Positions 33,453 through 45,353 are shown, numbered from the stretch's first letter. The stretch is DNA of 64,000 nt from Vigna angularis (GCF_016808095.1 NC_068974.1:27946825-28010824), one strand, 5' to 3'. Notes: generated by a model not told the origin, from the sequence alone. A program made the numbers and translations.

Positions 33453-34550
33453 CACTAGTGCAAAAAGGACTTTAGACGTCTGTTATTTTGGGCTTTTAAC
33501 TTCTGATCTCTGTCCGACGTCTATATGGGTAACGTTATTGAGACGTCGGACCCTTTAGGTCATACGTCTCTATAGACGTCGGACCTATATCGGTCTGACG
33601 TCTATATAGACGTCCGATCCATACAGGTTAGACGTCTTTGAGGTTGCTCCTGACTCATGGTGATTCGAGTTTACAACTTTATATTTTAGTTGAAGAGAAT
33701 GTATTGTACATTTTTTTTATTGGATGGTTTTAAAAACGTAGTGGAGGGAATTGAAGGAGTACAAAACGCAAGGAACCGCCGCCATAGAACGCCGCCTAAA
33801 GACACGAGAATAACTGCACCAAAACCCAACAAAAACGCATTTTAATCGGTTCAAATGAAAGATAATGCATCAAAGAATGATGTAATCGGAGTAAAATTAA
33901 TTTAAAACGGTGCAAAAGTGAGAAAACGAACCTGAAAAGCGTAACCCGTAGAGAGAAAAACCGACGAAGATGATGAACAATGAGTGCATGTAACGGCTGT
34001 CTCGCGTTCACGGTGTTTTAATGCCAAAATTTAGACGTCGGTTCCCCCAATTAACAGACGTCTAAAGTGCTTTAGAAGTCGGATTGGCGGGATCAGACGT
34101 CTAAACGGAGTCAAAAAGTGACTTTTTAAATTTCTGGATTTAGGGTTTAGACGTCGGTTCCCCAATTAACAGACATCTAAAGTGCTTCAGAAGTCGGATT
34201 GGCGGGATCAAACGTCTAAATGGAGTCAAAAAGTGACTTTTTAAATTTATGGATTTAGGGTTTAGACGTCGGTTTCCCCAATTAACAGACGTCTAAAGTG
34301 CTTCAGAAGTCGGTTCCCTCCATAACAGACATCTAAATAGAATAAAATTTTTTTTTTTTAACTTTTTCGTTTAATTTTGGCGTCCATTCGGGGGAGCCGA
34401 CGTATATGAGTATTTAGACGTCGGGCCCTTTCATAACCGACGTCTAAATAGTTGTTTTATTTACAAAAATGCCATCGGTCATTTTTTACGTTGGATATTC
34501 GAGGGTCAGACGTCTAAAGGGTGACGTTAAAGGTCTTTTTTGCACTAGTG
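33453..34550 (+). mobile_element. Non-autonomous CACTA element (inner, nested)
   Basis: Left end CACTAGTGCAAAAAGG and right end CCTTTTTTGCACTAGTG-like in inverse orientation. The TSD is TTG on both sides (33450-33452 and 34551-34553). The interior carries many TAGACGTC(G) subterminal motifs, including a three-unit tandem repeat of about 117 bp (34028-34330). No transposase is present; the element is 1098 bp. It lies wholly inside the outer CACTA element, so it arrived later. Confidence 0.9.
34028..34330. repeat. ~117-bp tandem repeat, 2.6 units
   Basis: Units start TTTAGACGTCGGTT and include AACAGACGTCTAAAGTGCTT and GGCGGGATCA. This is the subterminal repeat block of the inner CACTA element. 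Confidence 0.85.
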
Positions 34551-35519
34551 TTGAGCAGAGAAGAGGGTATCGCGTGCTAAGATAAAGTGAATGAATTTTC
34601 AACCTCACGCTCAAATTTTTATTGAATTCATTAACCTTTTAATGTCTAATGTTGGGGCATTTGACGTTTTATATTCTTTTGACGTCTAATTCTAGGGAAT
34701 TCGACGTGATACATAAATATATTTTCACCTTCGCACCAAGCATTTTCGCAAAAATTATCCAATATAACAAATTGACGTCGAATTACAACTTTAAACAACA
34801 TCTAATAATTGCATTTATTTACAAAAATGCCACCAGTCATTTTTAACGTTGGATATTCAGTGATTAGACGTTGAACGCGTGACTTTATACGTTATTTTTG
34901 TACTAATGGAAGTTTTAAAAAGGAATCTAGTTTAATGTACTCTCCTTCCTCCTAAGAGTTTTCCTTCTTTTATAAAAGGAGAGCTCCTCATCTTGTAAAA
35001 GATCGTGGAAATAAATGTTAGTGAAACTTTTTCCATCATTAACTATAAGGTTTCCTTCCTAGGTAGGTTTCCTTTATAACTAAGCTACACAATTCTAGGC
35101 TTAAGCCTCCGGAGATTGCTTCTATGTGAAGTATTCTTCATGGCTTAAGCGTCAAGTCAAAGCTTGAGGAAACTTTCTATGATGGGTTTTCTTCGTGCGG
35201 CTCAAGCCCAATATTTTGGCGTTGTAGCCGTGCTAATCCAGTTTGCTGTAAATTTCTTAGAATTTCTCTGTTTTTCTTTAAATTTAAACTTTGATTGTTG
35301 AATATCTTTTAAACTTGCAAAACAAGTTAAATTGAAGTGGTTAACACAGATATTACACATAATCATAACAAGGTATGTATCAAATTAACATTAAGAATCA
35401 ACTCATTTTGGACATTTATCAGTAGTTAAAATCGAATCTAATAATTTTAACAGTGGTATTTCAACTATATTAAATAAATGTTATTATAGCTTTATGGCAT
35501 CAATTTCTATGTTGGTGGA

Positions 35520-35607
35520 GTAACTGACAGAAATAAGAATAGTGACAGTTACAACCGCCACCAAAGAATGTATTTAACCGACGTTAAAAATTAAAATTTT
35601 ACTAGTG
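35520..35607 (+). mobile_element. CACTA right-end remnant
   Basis: AACCGACGTTAAAAATT followed by TTTTACTAGTG looks like a CACTA right terminus with an AACCGACGTT subterminal motif. No left end was found. Chance cannot be excluded. Confidence 0.35.
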
Positions 35608-36440
35608 TATTTTGTCTCAAATATAAAAAATTTAGTATTCAATTTTTAATAATTACAAATATTTAATAACCCTTCAAAATGTGTTTTCCAAAATACTAGT
35701 TAATTTACCTTGATTTGTTGAATTGTAGATATAGTAAAAGAGGAGATCGACAAAAAGACCTAAGCTAGTTGATTTAAGTATGAAGATATTGAAAGTATTT
35801 CCTTTCCTTATGAAGGAAACAATATCTTGTGCTTTGATAGAAGAAAATAACAACAAAAAATATCAAAGTATGTAACTGGAAATAATTATCTCCAAAATTT
35901 TTAAGAATTCATGAGGAGCAATAATAAAATAAAATGACAACAATAATCACAAAAGAGAATACCAATATTTTTAACGTAAGAAAATATTCTCAATATGGAA
36001 GTAAAAACCCACAAGTACAAGTCAATAAATCAAGCTCGACTAAGATTAAATATGGATACAAAAGAGTTAAGTCAAAGCACAAATAAGTGTTTATAACCCG
36101 TCAATGCATCAAAGCAATAATGTTCTCAAATATAAAAAACAAAGAAAGAGAAATTCAAAATAGAGCAGCAATGCAATGTTGATTTCTTTAACATCGAACC
36201 TCCAATTGATGATCCCAACAGTTAGACTGAAGAAATTTATGCCAACAAATTTCTCTCTTTTTTTCTCTTCCAAGGAGTGCAAAAATAAACCTCTCTTGTG
36301 ACTCTGGTCTCTCTTGTGACTTTGGTCTCTCTTGTAACCTAAGTAACTGATAACAGTAATTCTTACCATTACCTAAGGTGCATTTTATACCAAATTAACT
36401 CTCTTTTAGCTTGCAACTTGCTCAATTCTCTCTTTTATCT
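35608..36440. other. AT-rich spacer, no gene seen
   Basis: No coding sequence recognised. At 36276-36340 a 21-bp unit (CTCTCTTGTGACT-CTGGT) occurs three times. Confidence 0.5.
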
Positions 36441-36447
36441 CGCTTTT

Positions 36448-37750
36448 GTAACATTTATGTAGTCTAGGTTACACTTAGGAGTTTTCATCATTAATTCTCT
36501 CATTTTGTAGGCTTATTGTGTGCTTTGGAAGTACATAAAGCAAATCAAGGCGTTGGAACCTAGGAAAATCACCAAGAGCATCAAAATCTTGATCTCATGA
36601 AGCCAAGATCACGCTTGGCGCCCCTATAAGGGCCTTAAGCGCCATTTGCCTCGCAGATCACAACTGGGCACTCCATATAGGGCGCTGATCGCCATTTGTT
36701 ACGCAAACTTGGCGCCTGGGCACCCTAGTCAAGGCGCTGAGCGCCATTTGGTTTGGCAATCCCACGCCTAGGCATCCCATCCAAGGCGTTGAGCGCCATC
36801 CAGTTCTGCAAAGCTCGCGCTTGGGCGCCCTCTGTCTGGGCGTTGAGCGCGACATTTGCTGATGTGGCACCCTAAACCTATTTAAGGCTATCATGCAACG
36901 AGAGAGCGATCTTTTGGCAGCTGAAGCACAAAAACACGTTCTTGGAGCAAGCTTGGGTATGTGGGAACTCTCTATTCTTCTTCCTTGGGTTTCCTTTGCT
37001 TTCCATTTCTTCCATAGTAAGCTCAAGCTCTCCATGACAATGGAGAGCTAACTTCATTTTTTGTTGAGGAAGGATGTAACCTCTGAACTTCATGTATATG
37101 AAAATGCTTTGAATATATAAATATATAGCTTCTTGCATTGAATGCTAGTGGTTTTTCTCCTTTTCTTAATGTTTGTTATGTTTTTGACCATTTATAACTT
37201 GATTTTTGGGGTTTGTTTGATATTGGAAAATAGCTCATGAACCTTGACATGGAGTAAGCTACCTAAAGAACATAGTATCTAGGAATGGAGCTAAGACCTC
37301 TAGTTGTCATAAACTTCCTTTCTTAATGCAGAGTTACTTATTAGGGTTTTCAAGGAATTGAAATCCAACAAGCAAGTCTAGGCTCTTTAAATCAAGGAAT
37401 TGGGTTTTGAGTAATCTATTAAGTTGACATTAGCATTTTAGTGAAGATGAGTTTTAATATGCATGAAGTGAAGTAGGTGAAATCTAACCCCAACATTACC
37501 ATTTCATCTTATTTCAAATCTCATTCATTTCCAAGTGTTTTGGCTACAACAGTTCATTTTATTATTCACGCAGTACGTTTATTTTAATCGCATTTAAACC
37601 TTACCAAATGGAATCATTCTTTAGTTTATATTAGTTAGAAAATATACGATTGTTTAGTGTTGCATGAGTCTCTTGGAAAACGTTATTTAGTCTTACCAGT
37701 TTATTACTTGAAACGATTCGGTACACTTGTCAAGATCTTAACAATAACCC
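36448..37750 (+). repeat. Probable solo LTR, Tat/Ogre-like
   Basis: Non-coding block with a GC-rich tandem repeat near its start and a transition to long AT-rich text ending near CGATTCGGTACACTTGTC. That end resembles the GGTACACTTG ends of the blocks at 17805 and 46068. No internal domains or TSD were identified. Ends are approximate. Confidence 0.45.
36612..36860. repeat. ~57-bp GC-rich tandem repeat, about five units
   Basis: Units contain GGCGCTGAGCGCCATTTG preceded by a TTGGCGCCTGGGCACCC-like part. GGCGCTGAGCGCC is itself palindromic. A reverse open frame across it is a by-product. Confidence 0.85.
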
Positions 37751-38073
37751 GTCTTCACTTACCTTAAATAGTGAGATAAAATGTGATCGACTATGTTGAA
37801 CTTTTTTAGACACATAGTTATCCAACCCAACACATCTTTTTTTCTCACAAACTATGTGGAGGTAAAGAGTCAATTCAGGAATTTTACAATAAGCTTCAAA
37901 GTTCAAACTTCTTTCTTAAGAATGTCTTAATTATCATATTAGCATAATTGTCATCTAATAAACTTTGTCTAACTCTGATAACATCCAAAGCATCACTTAT
38001 CGAAAGCTTCAAACTAAAAACATCCATTTTAAACTCGGGATAGAAAAACAAGTGAGTTACTAAGTTAAGAGAT
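37751..38073. other. Spacer, nothing recognised
   Basis: AT-rich, no open frame or repeat that I can support. Confidence 0.5.
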
Positions 38074-38082
38074 TAATAAAAA

Positions 38083-38340
38083 GGTTTAATGTCTCGGTAG
38101 GTCCCTATTTTCGGCGTGAATCTCAAATAGGTCCCTTTTCTTTTCGGCGTCTCAATTGGGTCCCCATTTTTGTAAAATTGTAACAATTAAAGGCCTACCG
38201 TCAAATTGGACAAACGGTCGTTTAATTGTTTATTACGTGGCATGGTCAGTGTTTTCAGTAATCATAGGTGGAATTAAAAAAGAGTTTTGTATTAAAAACT
38301 ATGAGGTTAAATCAGCTTTAGAGAAAGGGCACAGTGGGAA
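38083..38340 (+). repeat. Left terminal inverted repeat of Pack-MULE
   Basis: Long TIR matching the reverse complement of 39444-39700 with a few substitutions and small indels. Confidence 0.95.
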
Positions 38341-38389
38341 TTCCCACTTCATCTTCCCCTCTCCTTCTCACACACAACCAGAGTTCGAT

Positions 38390-38716
38390 GATCTCGTTCA
38401 GAGACTCTAACCGATGGCTCAGCTCACCCACCTGAGCCCGGAGCACCGAGTTCTCAGCCTCAACGCTCAAGAACTGCTGCGTGGTGATGTTGACGGTGGT
38501 GAGTATCTGCTGATTCTCCTTTCTCAGCTGAGCCACTTGGGTAACCAGATCGTCCAAGTGCTTCTGCTTCCTCATGCGAGATCGCCGTGCAGATTCGCGA
38601 TTCGATGTCATTCTCTTCCTCTTTCTCTGATCCATTACCGCTTGCAAGTCCTCCTCAGAACCTGAGTTCTGAAGCAGAGAGGATGAACCCGAACATGTTC
38701 CGCTTGAGGAAGCCAT
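38390..38716 (-). pseudogene. Captured bZIP (group S1-like) gene fragment
   Basis: Read on the minus strand from ATG 38716, about 109 residues match plant group S1 bZIP proteins (the AtbZIP11/44 type, small sugar- and stress-responsive regulators). The start is MASSSGTCSGSSS; the basic region at residues 31-50 has N39-x7-R47 (NRESARRSR). The zipper follows (KHLDDL, QVAQLRKEN, VEAENSVLRAQVGEL, LESLNEI). At about residue 110 the bZIP text stops and element sequence follows, so the C-terminal third is missing. The frame also runs open upstream of the ATG to 38833 and downstream to 38318, giving a 171-codon chimeric frame. DNA-binding and dimerisation segments are essentially whole, so if transcribed it could act as a dominant-negative peptide or an siRNA source. 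That is inference. Confidence 0.92.
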
Positions 38717-39443
38717 GGGTCCTGCGCCTAACAGTGCGCGATTTGTGATTGTTGGGTTCTTCTTTGCAGGTCTGGTTTTTATGCAGGTTCGATTGTAGAG
38801 TGGGAAGGTGCGGTGGCGTGTGATGGCTGCCATGGAGGTTGGGCAACGGCGAGGAAGCTCGCGAGGTGAGGGAGGTTAGTGGTGGTCGCGGCATGGTTGG
38901 TGAAGATCGCGAGGTGATGATCCGAGATGAAGGTGCGATTGGGTTCCGAGAATGGAGAAGATGAAGATGGTTGTGCCAAGCTTTCGTCAATGGAGGAGAG
39001 GCACGATGAAGGTTGCGGTGGCTGGTGTGTGTTCGATTATTTGCGTGTGAGAAGAGTGGTGTCGCGGCGGCTGGCGTGGTTGATGGTGGTGGAGAAGAGG
39101 ACGGTGACTTTGTGCGACGGCGGCGAGATGTTGGTGATGCGAAGACGAACTCGCAGATGGCGGTCGTGGTGGCTTCGAACCCTTGCGCGAAGGAGAAGGA
39201 AGGTGGCGGCGGTCTTGGTTGAGGCACCGTGGTGGTCCGTTGATGCGCCAGCGAGAAAGGAAGGAGATGATGTTCTGGCCGTGGCGACGACATGCGGCAT
39301 TGGCGGGAGCGGCGGAAGCGGAACGGCAGTGGCGACTAGGGTTAGGGTTTCAGTGGGTGGAAGATGATAGGGCTTACGTGGCGCGAGATTGAAGAGAAGG
39401 TGTTTGATAGAAAGTCAGTGTGAGATGGGAATCATAATCATTT

Positions 39444-39700
39444 TTCCCACTATGCCCTCTCACTAAAGCTGATTTAACCTCATACTTTTTAATTGAAACT
39501 CTTTTTTAATTCCACCTGTGATTACTGAAAACACTGTTCATGCCACGTAACAAACAATTAAACGGCCGTTTGTTCAATTTGACGGCAGGCCCCTAATTGC
39601 TACAATTTTACACAAAAAAGGACCCAATTGAGACGCCGAAAAGAAAAGGGACCTATTTGAGATTCACGCCGAAAATAGGGACCTACCGAGACATTAAACC
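39444..39700 (-). repeat. Right terminal inverted repeat of Pack-MULE
   Basis: Inverted counterpart of the left TIR, ending in ACATTAAACC immediately before the 9-bp duplication. Confidence 0.95.
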
Positions 39701-39709
39701 TAATAAAAA

Positions 39710-42262
39710 CACACTTAAACTAAAAAGAGCTAAATATTTTTATTTGTAGAACTTTCTTTAAGTAATTTGTTTTCCTTAAGCAATTAAAAATATACAGTAC
39801 CAATGTTTCTCACCAAACAGAACAATATAGTTTATGAAAAGCTCTACAATAGAGGCATGCGTAGAATGCAAAGCTACACAGAGAAGTGCTTCTGCACCTG
39901 TTATTTTTTTCTTCCCAGAAGGGAAAGGAAATTATACAATTTATGAATATAAAAGCCTGGCAAACACAATAGAGAGAATCATGTGGCTTGTTCGGACAAC
40001 CCGTAAAGTCTATTGTCGCACGCTAACACATGTACCACCAAGAAAAAGGAAAACCAAACACTCCTTTGCATTCAACACATTTTTTCTCCTTTCCTTTCCT
40101 CTTCAACGTTGCTTTTCTCAAAGCAGTGTTTGTGTTCAGTACTCATTTTTCTAGGGTACCCCATCATGTTGCTCCATTCTTGTATTATATTCACTCTTAA
40201 CGTGCCAAATTGTTGTTTAATATTGTATAGTGTGATTCAGAAAATAAATTTTACTCAATTCACATGCAATGGAACCCTAAGGCCTCTTTAACGACCACTT
40301 AAACGTACTTTATTGAAAGTCACCGGAATCACTTTTTAGTTGTGTTTAGGTAATACCACCCGCTTTTGAGTAGATATCGTGATTCATGGCCATTTGTTGC
40401 TTTATTGTTATATTAAAAGTATTATTATTTGTTAAGAAATTATTTTGTAGCCACTTTGTCTCAAACCACTAGTACAAGTCAGAAACCGTGATTTATATGA
40501 TTCCCTTCATTTATGGTTTTCTAAATAATATTATCAAATTGCTTTCTGAAAATATTTTTTAAGATAAAAATAAATTCCTAAAATCAACTACCTACTATTA
40601 TTTTAATTTCCAGACATAAATTACGATTACTACTATTTTTTTAAAATATGTATACTATTGGTGTTACATATTTATGAATTTAGTTAATAATTAATACATA
40701 TGGAGAATCTAATGTATACTTTTTAGTGGAATCTATTTTAAATTATTTCATTTGGGATATTTGAATTTGAGATTTTGCTAAATCCATTGAACCGACGACT
40801 TATTGATAAATTAATTTTATTACTTTAGTTACATATTTTTTAATTTTAAACTCGCGTATATTTTTAGAAACTTTTATTTAAATTAAAAAATAATAATATG
40901 ATATAATGTATCAAAGAAGGTGGTGGAATCATTAATTTAATCAACATTTATACTAATTTAACTAAAATATTATATTAATTTAATCAACCTATGAAATGTA
41001 CAATCGGTATACCTCATGAAAATATACATTTAACATTTTTCATAAAATTAACTATAAAGTGTAGCTCGAAATTTTTCATAGGAGCATATTAAAATGAAAT
41101 TTCTGAACTTTTATTATTATTATGTATCGTTATTAATGGAAGTAAGAACCAGGGGATTTCACAACAGAAACAATAGATTAAGAATCCCTTTGAAAAGCAA
41201 TTTGGTATGATATAACATGTGGTATTTAGGGATATTCATGTTGGAGGAAGTTCAATGCAAAACTAATCATGGGCTTATTAAACCTTTTCTGAAGTTGTTT
41301 TTTTGGTGAAAGAATTGTCTTATTTAAATACATATTGTGATCTTTCATCTAATTTATTTTCTTACAAGACACCACGACATATTATTTCTTCCCTTAAATT
41401 TAAATTCTTTTTATAAAGAAATAAAGAAAATATATGCTTAAGAAGATTAACAATAATACTAACTTATGTACAAAATTAAAATTATAAAATTAACTATGTT
41501 TTAAGTATATGAACTTTTACATGAAATTGGAATTTGTTTATGTTTTTTATATATTTTGGTTTCCAAACTTTAAAATTTAGTAGATATAGTCTTTTAATCC
41601 AATTAGGTTAAATGTTTTGATATGTCAAACAGTTTCCTATCGAACATTAAAATAAAAATATGTAAAATAATGTAAACAACTCAAATGCTAACATGAAACG
41701 TATTTAATATGTAAAAAAAATTAAAATAATTAGAATAAAATAATTATATTTATTCATTTTTAGATTTTGAAAACTAAAATATATCAAAATTTTATACATA
41801 AATTAAGTTTAAATTACATTAAAATTAAGAAACTAAAAGCATAGCTTAGTTTAATCAATTACTTACAAGAAGCATCAACTGAGAAAGGAAAGATGACAAG
41901 TCACTGAGGTCAAGGTGAAAAAATTAGAAAAAATTAAAAAGTCAATCATCGAACTTGTAACTTTCAAATGTGGTGATAGAAAAAAAGTCGAGTTATCAAT
42001 AGAAAATATACACAAAATTTACTGACATGAACCAAACCTACTTAAAAAAGATGTATATCCCCTCTCTAACATTAACCGTATATGAGTCATCAAAACTTTC
42101 TGTATCCATACTCTAAATATAATTAAATACCCCTATACCATCTTGATAAAGACAAAACCACACAAAATCGCTTTATTACCAAATGGAGGGATTGATGTTA
42201 CGTAATTATGTCATTCAATATAAAAAATGCAAAAACAACCTCTCAGTACCTTATGAAAACCC

Positions 42263-42315
<53 letters not shown>

Positions 42316-44029
42316 CGTTATTAATTAATTTCTAGATAGCAAAATCTGGTAATGTGGTTTCAGATTTCAGTGACAAAGCCGCAGGAAAACACAGAACTGC
42401 ATATTTAATACCTGAAATTTCTGGCTACTGCAATAGTTTATGATTAAGATATTAATAACACTGCAGTAATCTTGTACAATATTTTGCATTAACGGTAATT
42501 ACATATATTAATGAGATTAGAATAGGAAGCACCATTCAACTCTGCCACTGACTTTTGGCACGTGTAGTTTTGAAGCTTGCAGACAAATGCGAAAGATTCT
42601 TTGCACAAATCACAAAACCCATTTTTGAAATTTTGTAGTATTTATAGCAGTGGATAGTACTGCATATTTTTCACCTTCCCCAATATCATTATTTTGCTAC
42701 CTTGGTACTCAGCACCACCTTCCAGAATCCTCACCTTGGATCTCTCACATGTGTGAAAGCAAACAATCTGCGGATTTCCTGGCAGGTTGGAGATTCATTT
42801 CTCATGAATACTTCATCATGAATAATAATAATAATAATAACAACGTAATGTAAGCAAAATTTAACCAAGATAAGAAATACAAAACTTAATAACTTTGAAA
42901 ACAGTGCCAATTAAGTACACACCCCTTCTTTTCCTTGCCTAACCTTTTGGAACCAAAACTTAGAAATGAGTAACCTGCTTTCATAATGTCCCCTTCGTTA
43001 GTCAAACGATTTCTATGATTTTGTCACCAAGTTTTATCTTTCTTTTCTAGATCATATACCTTTTTCTATATATTAGGAACATCAAAATTTTGTACTTTTA
43101 ATGAAAATGTGGAGGATTATGTGAAGATAAGATTTATTAAAAATTTAAGTAAGTCTAACTCTCGTATTAAATAAATATATGAAAACAAATAAGTAATTAA
43201 AAAGATTGTAAATCTATTGTTTAAAAATCTTGGATTAGAGGTAATATCAATCTCTTATGTAAATTTTGACTTATTATGTCTTAGTGACATTGAATCTTTT
43301 CAAAAATCAATCAAAATCTTGGTGATACTTAAACGACTTGAATTTCAGACATATATGAGAGTTCAAGTGTAAATTTAAATCTCACATTGTGTATATATGA
43401 GAAAAATGAACATTTTATTAAAAAAAAATATACATAGTGTCTTAAGGTTTTGCTTTGGAAGTAATATAAATGCATATGAAATATCATCTATTTTAGAAAT
43501 CTAAAACCTCTTGGTTTTGTGCTTAAAATATGTTTGGAACAGTTAAAAGAGAAAAATGTATTTAAATTGTGTTTAACCTTCATTTTAATCAATGTGATAT
43601 TAAGTATATTAGTTAAAATTGTTTTAACTATATTATGGAATGTTTAACTTAAAGTAACAAGGTTAACACGTGCAGTGTGATTTTGTTTATTTATACACAA
43701 ATATGGTCAACATTTTTGTATGAGAAATATAAAGATAATTGTAATAGATGTTTGTAGGCCATGAGAAACTATCCACAAATTTATGGAGTAGTGAATATCT
43801 CCAAACTATCCACAAATTTCTTGAAATAACATAGAAACTTAATTATTTTTGTCACCATATTTTAATGACAACAAAATAACGAAAAGTAGTGATCATACAC
43901 TCTTCAAAAAGAAGTCAAAAATCTAGTAGGACAAAATCACACAAGTACAAAATTTGCTTTTAAACTCGTACAATATACCTCATTTTATATCAAACCGTTG
44001 TCTATCAAAACGCGATGGCAGATTTGAAA
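39710..44029. other. AT-rich intergenic stretch, no gene seen
   Basis: About 4.3 kb without a supported gene. It contains AT (42269-42311) and AAT (42821-42840) microsatellites. Small open frames at 39834-40154 and 42650-42853 match nothing I recognise. A lone CACTAGTACA word at about 40468 has no partner. Confidence 0.5.
42269..42311. repeat. (AT)21 microsatellite
   Basis: Uninterrupted AT dinucleotides. Confidence 0.95.
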
Positions 44030-44339
44030 TTAAGAGAACCTTATAGGCCTCGGTTGCATGTCGGACCAAACCAGAACAACGCTACGATCTCGGTTGCATG
44101 AAAAACCGGTGCCTAAAACAAGGCTGACAGCTTTTTGAAAAGGTGATACTACCTCGGGTACATGCAGAACCGAGGCATAAAACCTCTGCCACACCTGCAA
44201 CTCACTAAACACGCTACTTCCACACGTCAAGTCAACCTTACGGCATCGGGTGCTATGTTTAACCGAGGCATATAATGCTTTATCGCCTCAGACAAAGGTA
44301 GAACCGAGGTGCTTTCCAAACCCCATTTCGTTCTTGTTC

Positions 44340-44877
44340 TTCTCCTCTCTGCCCTAAAAAGCACTTCATGCTCCCAAGAAAGCCTCTCAAGGAAGAAGAA
44401 CTCACTTATGCGGCCACCACTATCGCCTCTCCTAGCTCCGCCAAAACCCGCCCCTCTCACAAGCAGAAACACTCCCTAGTCGCACTGTTCTTCTCTCTCG
44501 CTGCATCCAAGCGCTCCATCATTGTCTCCACCACAAGGTCGCTGATAGGTCGTTGTCGCCGATATAGTGTTCTCGCACTGCTTCACGATTCCTTTTATCG
44601 CGCAAGATCTCCAAACGCCATCGTCGGTGCTGCCTCACCGTCGAGGGAACGGGGCTCGAACCACTGGACCCCGGTGCGGAACTGAAAGGCGTTGTTCTCG
44701 TGCGTGTGCGCTTGCGAGGAGGTGACGAAGAACTCGCACATGGTGGGGTAGAGGGCGGAGAACTCGCACATGGAGGAGGTGACGCTGGCGAGGGTTTTCT
44801 TGTCTTCCTGTTGATAATTTTTTGGGGTTTCTTAATACGATGGCAGAGTCGAGGTTTGCAAGTGATTTATTTTCTAT
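44340..44877. other. Unidentified GC-rich captured or element sequence
   Basis: Open on both strands (for example plus 44368-44685, minus 44635-44940) and much more GC-rich than the surroundings. It has a near-tandem repeat of GAACTCGCACATGG (44730 and 44759). I do not recognise a protein family. It may be a further captured exon or element-specific sequence. Confidence 0.4.
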
Positions 44878-45353
44878 GGGATTCTGTGGTGTTTCTGAGG
44901 TCTGAGAATGGAGAGTTGTGTGTTGGGATTCGGAGGGCAAAGAAGGGAATCGGGTTTGAGGTGTGGAACTCTACTTCTGGTTCAGGGTCTGGAAGTATCG
45001 GTGGAAGTGGGAATTGTGGGATTGGTCCTTATGGGCCTTTCTCTTTTTTCTTGAGAGAGGAGAACAAGAGCTTAAGAAATGGTGGCGGCGGCGGTGGTGG
45101 TGGGAATTTGAGTGGCAGTGCCAAAGTGAGGCCTGAGGCTGTTGTAGAAGCAGTGACCCTGGCTGCTGCTAACAAACCTTTTGAGGTTGTTTATTATCCA
45201 AGAGCCAGTACTCTTGAGTTTTGCATTAAGGCTTCTTCTGTAAGGGCTGCTATGAGAATTCAGTGGTGTTCTGGGATGAGGTTCAAGATGGCCTTTGAGA
45301 CTGAGGATGCTTCTAGAATAAGTTGGTTCATGGGAACCATTGCTTCTGTTCAG
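44878..45353 (+). pseudogene. Captured auxin response factor fragment (ARF10/16 type)
   Basis: About 158 codons in one frame match plant ARFs of the miR160-regulated ARF10/16/17 group. The fragment covers the end of the B3 DNA-binding domain (DSVVFLRSENGELCVGIRRA), a glycine-rich linker (SIGGSGNCG, eight glycines in a row) and most of the Auxin_resp domain (RPEAVVEAVTLAAANKPFEV, VYYPRAS, VRAAMRIQWCSGMRFKMAFE, TEDASRISWFMGTI). It ends at SVQ, where ARF genes of this group usually have an exon end, then goes into unrelated sequence and a stop at 45363. The start of B3, the rest of the gene and the miR160 target region lie outside the fragment. A frame opens upstream at 44700. The sequence is well conserved, so capture is probably not ancient. 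It cannot be a full ARF. Confidence 0.93.

Larger units (their letters stand above)
32800..34908 (+). mobile_element. Non-autonomous CACTA element (outer)
   Basis: Left end CACTAGTACAAAAA; right end reads TTTTTGTACTAATG, its inverted complement with one base change (CATTA instead of CACTA). A 3-bp target-site duplication GAA flanks it (32797-32799 and 34909-34911), as CACTA elements make. Subterminal copies of AACGTCG and TTGACGT words lie at both ends. No transposase is present. About 1 kb remains when the inner element is excluded. It interrupts a gypsy LTR. Confidence 0.85.
30860..35230 (+). mobile_element. Decayed Ty3/gypsy element with interrupted 3' LTR
   Basis: Gag/protease remnants (30980-31870) are followed by a short tail (about 32085-32150) resembling the C-terminal end of plant gypsy polyproteins. 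An LTR-like region begins near 32170 (TGATGAAACC). That LTR is split by the CACTA element at 32800-34908 and resumes with a TATA box TATAAAAG at 34971 and downstream R/U5-like sequence to about 35230. RT, RNase H and integrase are absent, so it is a large internal deletion derivative. The 5' LTR was not identified. Confidence 0.6.
38083..39700. mobile_element. Pack-MULE carrying a bZIP gene fragment
   Basis: Terminal inverted repeats of about 257 bp (38083-38340 and 39444-39700) start GGTTTAATGTCTCGGTAGG and are nearly identical in their outer 75 bases. A perfect 9-bp target-site duplication, TAATAAAAA, flanks the element (38074-38082 and 39701-39709), the length that Mutator-like elements produce. 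There is no transposase. The interior (38341-39443) is much more GC-rich than its surroundings and holds an antisense fragment of a bZIP transcription factor gene, plus a second GC-rich block (about 38840-39400) of unknown origin. Gene capture by MULEs is well documented in plants. Confidence 0.95.

Noticed and set aside
38655..39293. 212-codon reverse frame rich in Pro, Ser, Arg and His
   Set aside because: Low-complexity composition from the GC-rich Pack-MULE interior, overlapped by several equally open frames, with no recognisable domain.
39834..40154. 106-codon frame after the Pack-MULE
   Set aside because: No family recognised and composition matches the surrounding non-coding sequence.
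40468..40520. CACTAGTACAAG as a left CACTA terminus paired with 45996
   Set aside because: Only the first ten bases agree with the right end, there are no subterminal repeats nearby, and flanks (AAC versus TCA) do not form a TSD.
42650..42853. 67-codon frame ending in an Asn run
   Set aside because: No recognisable domain; the Asn run is the AAT microsatellite.
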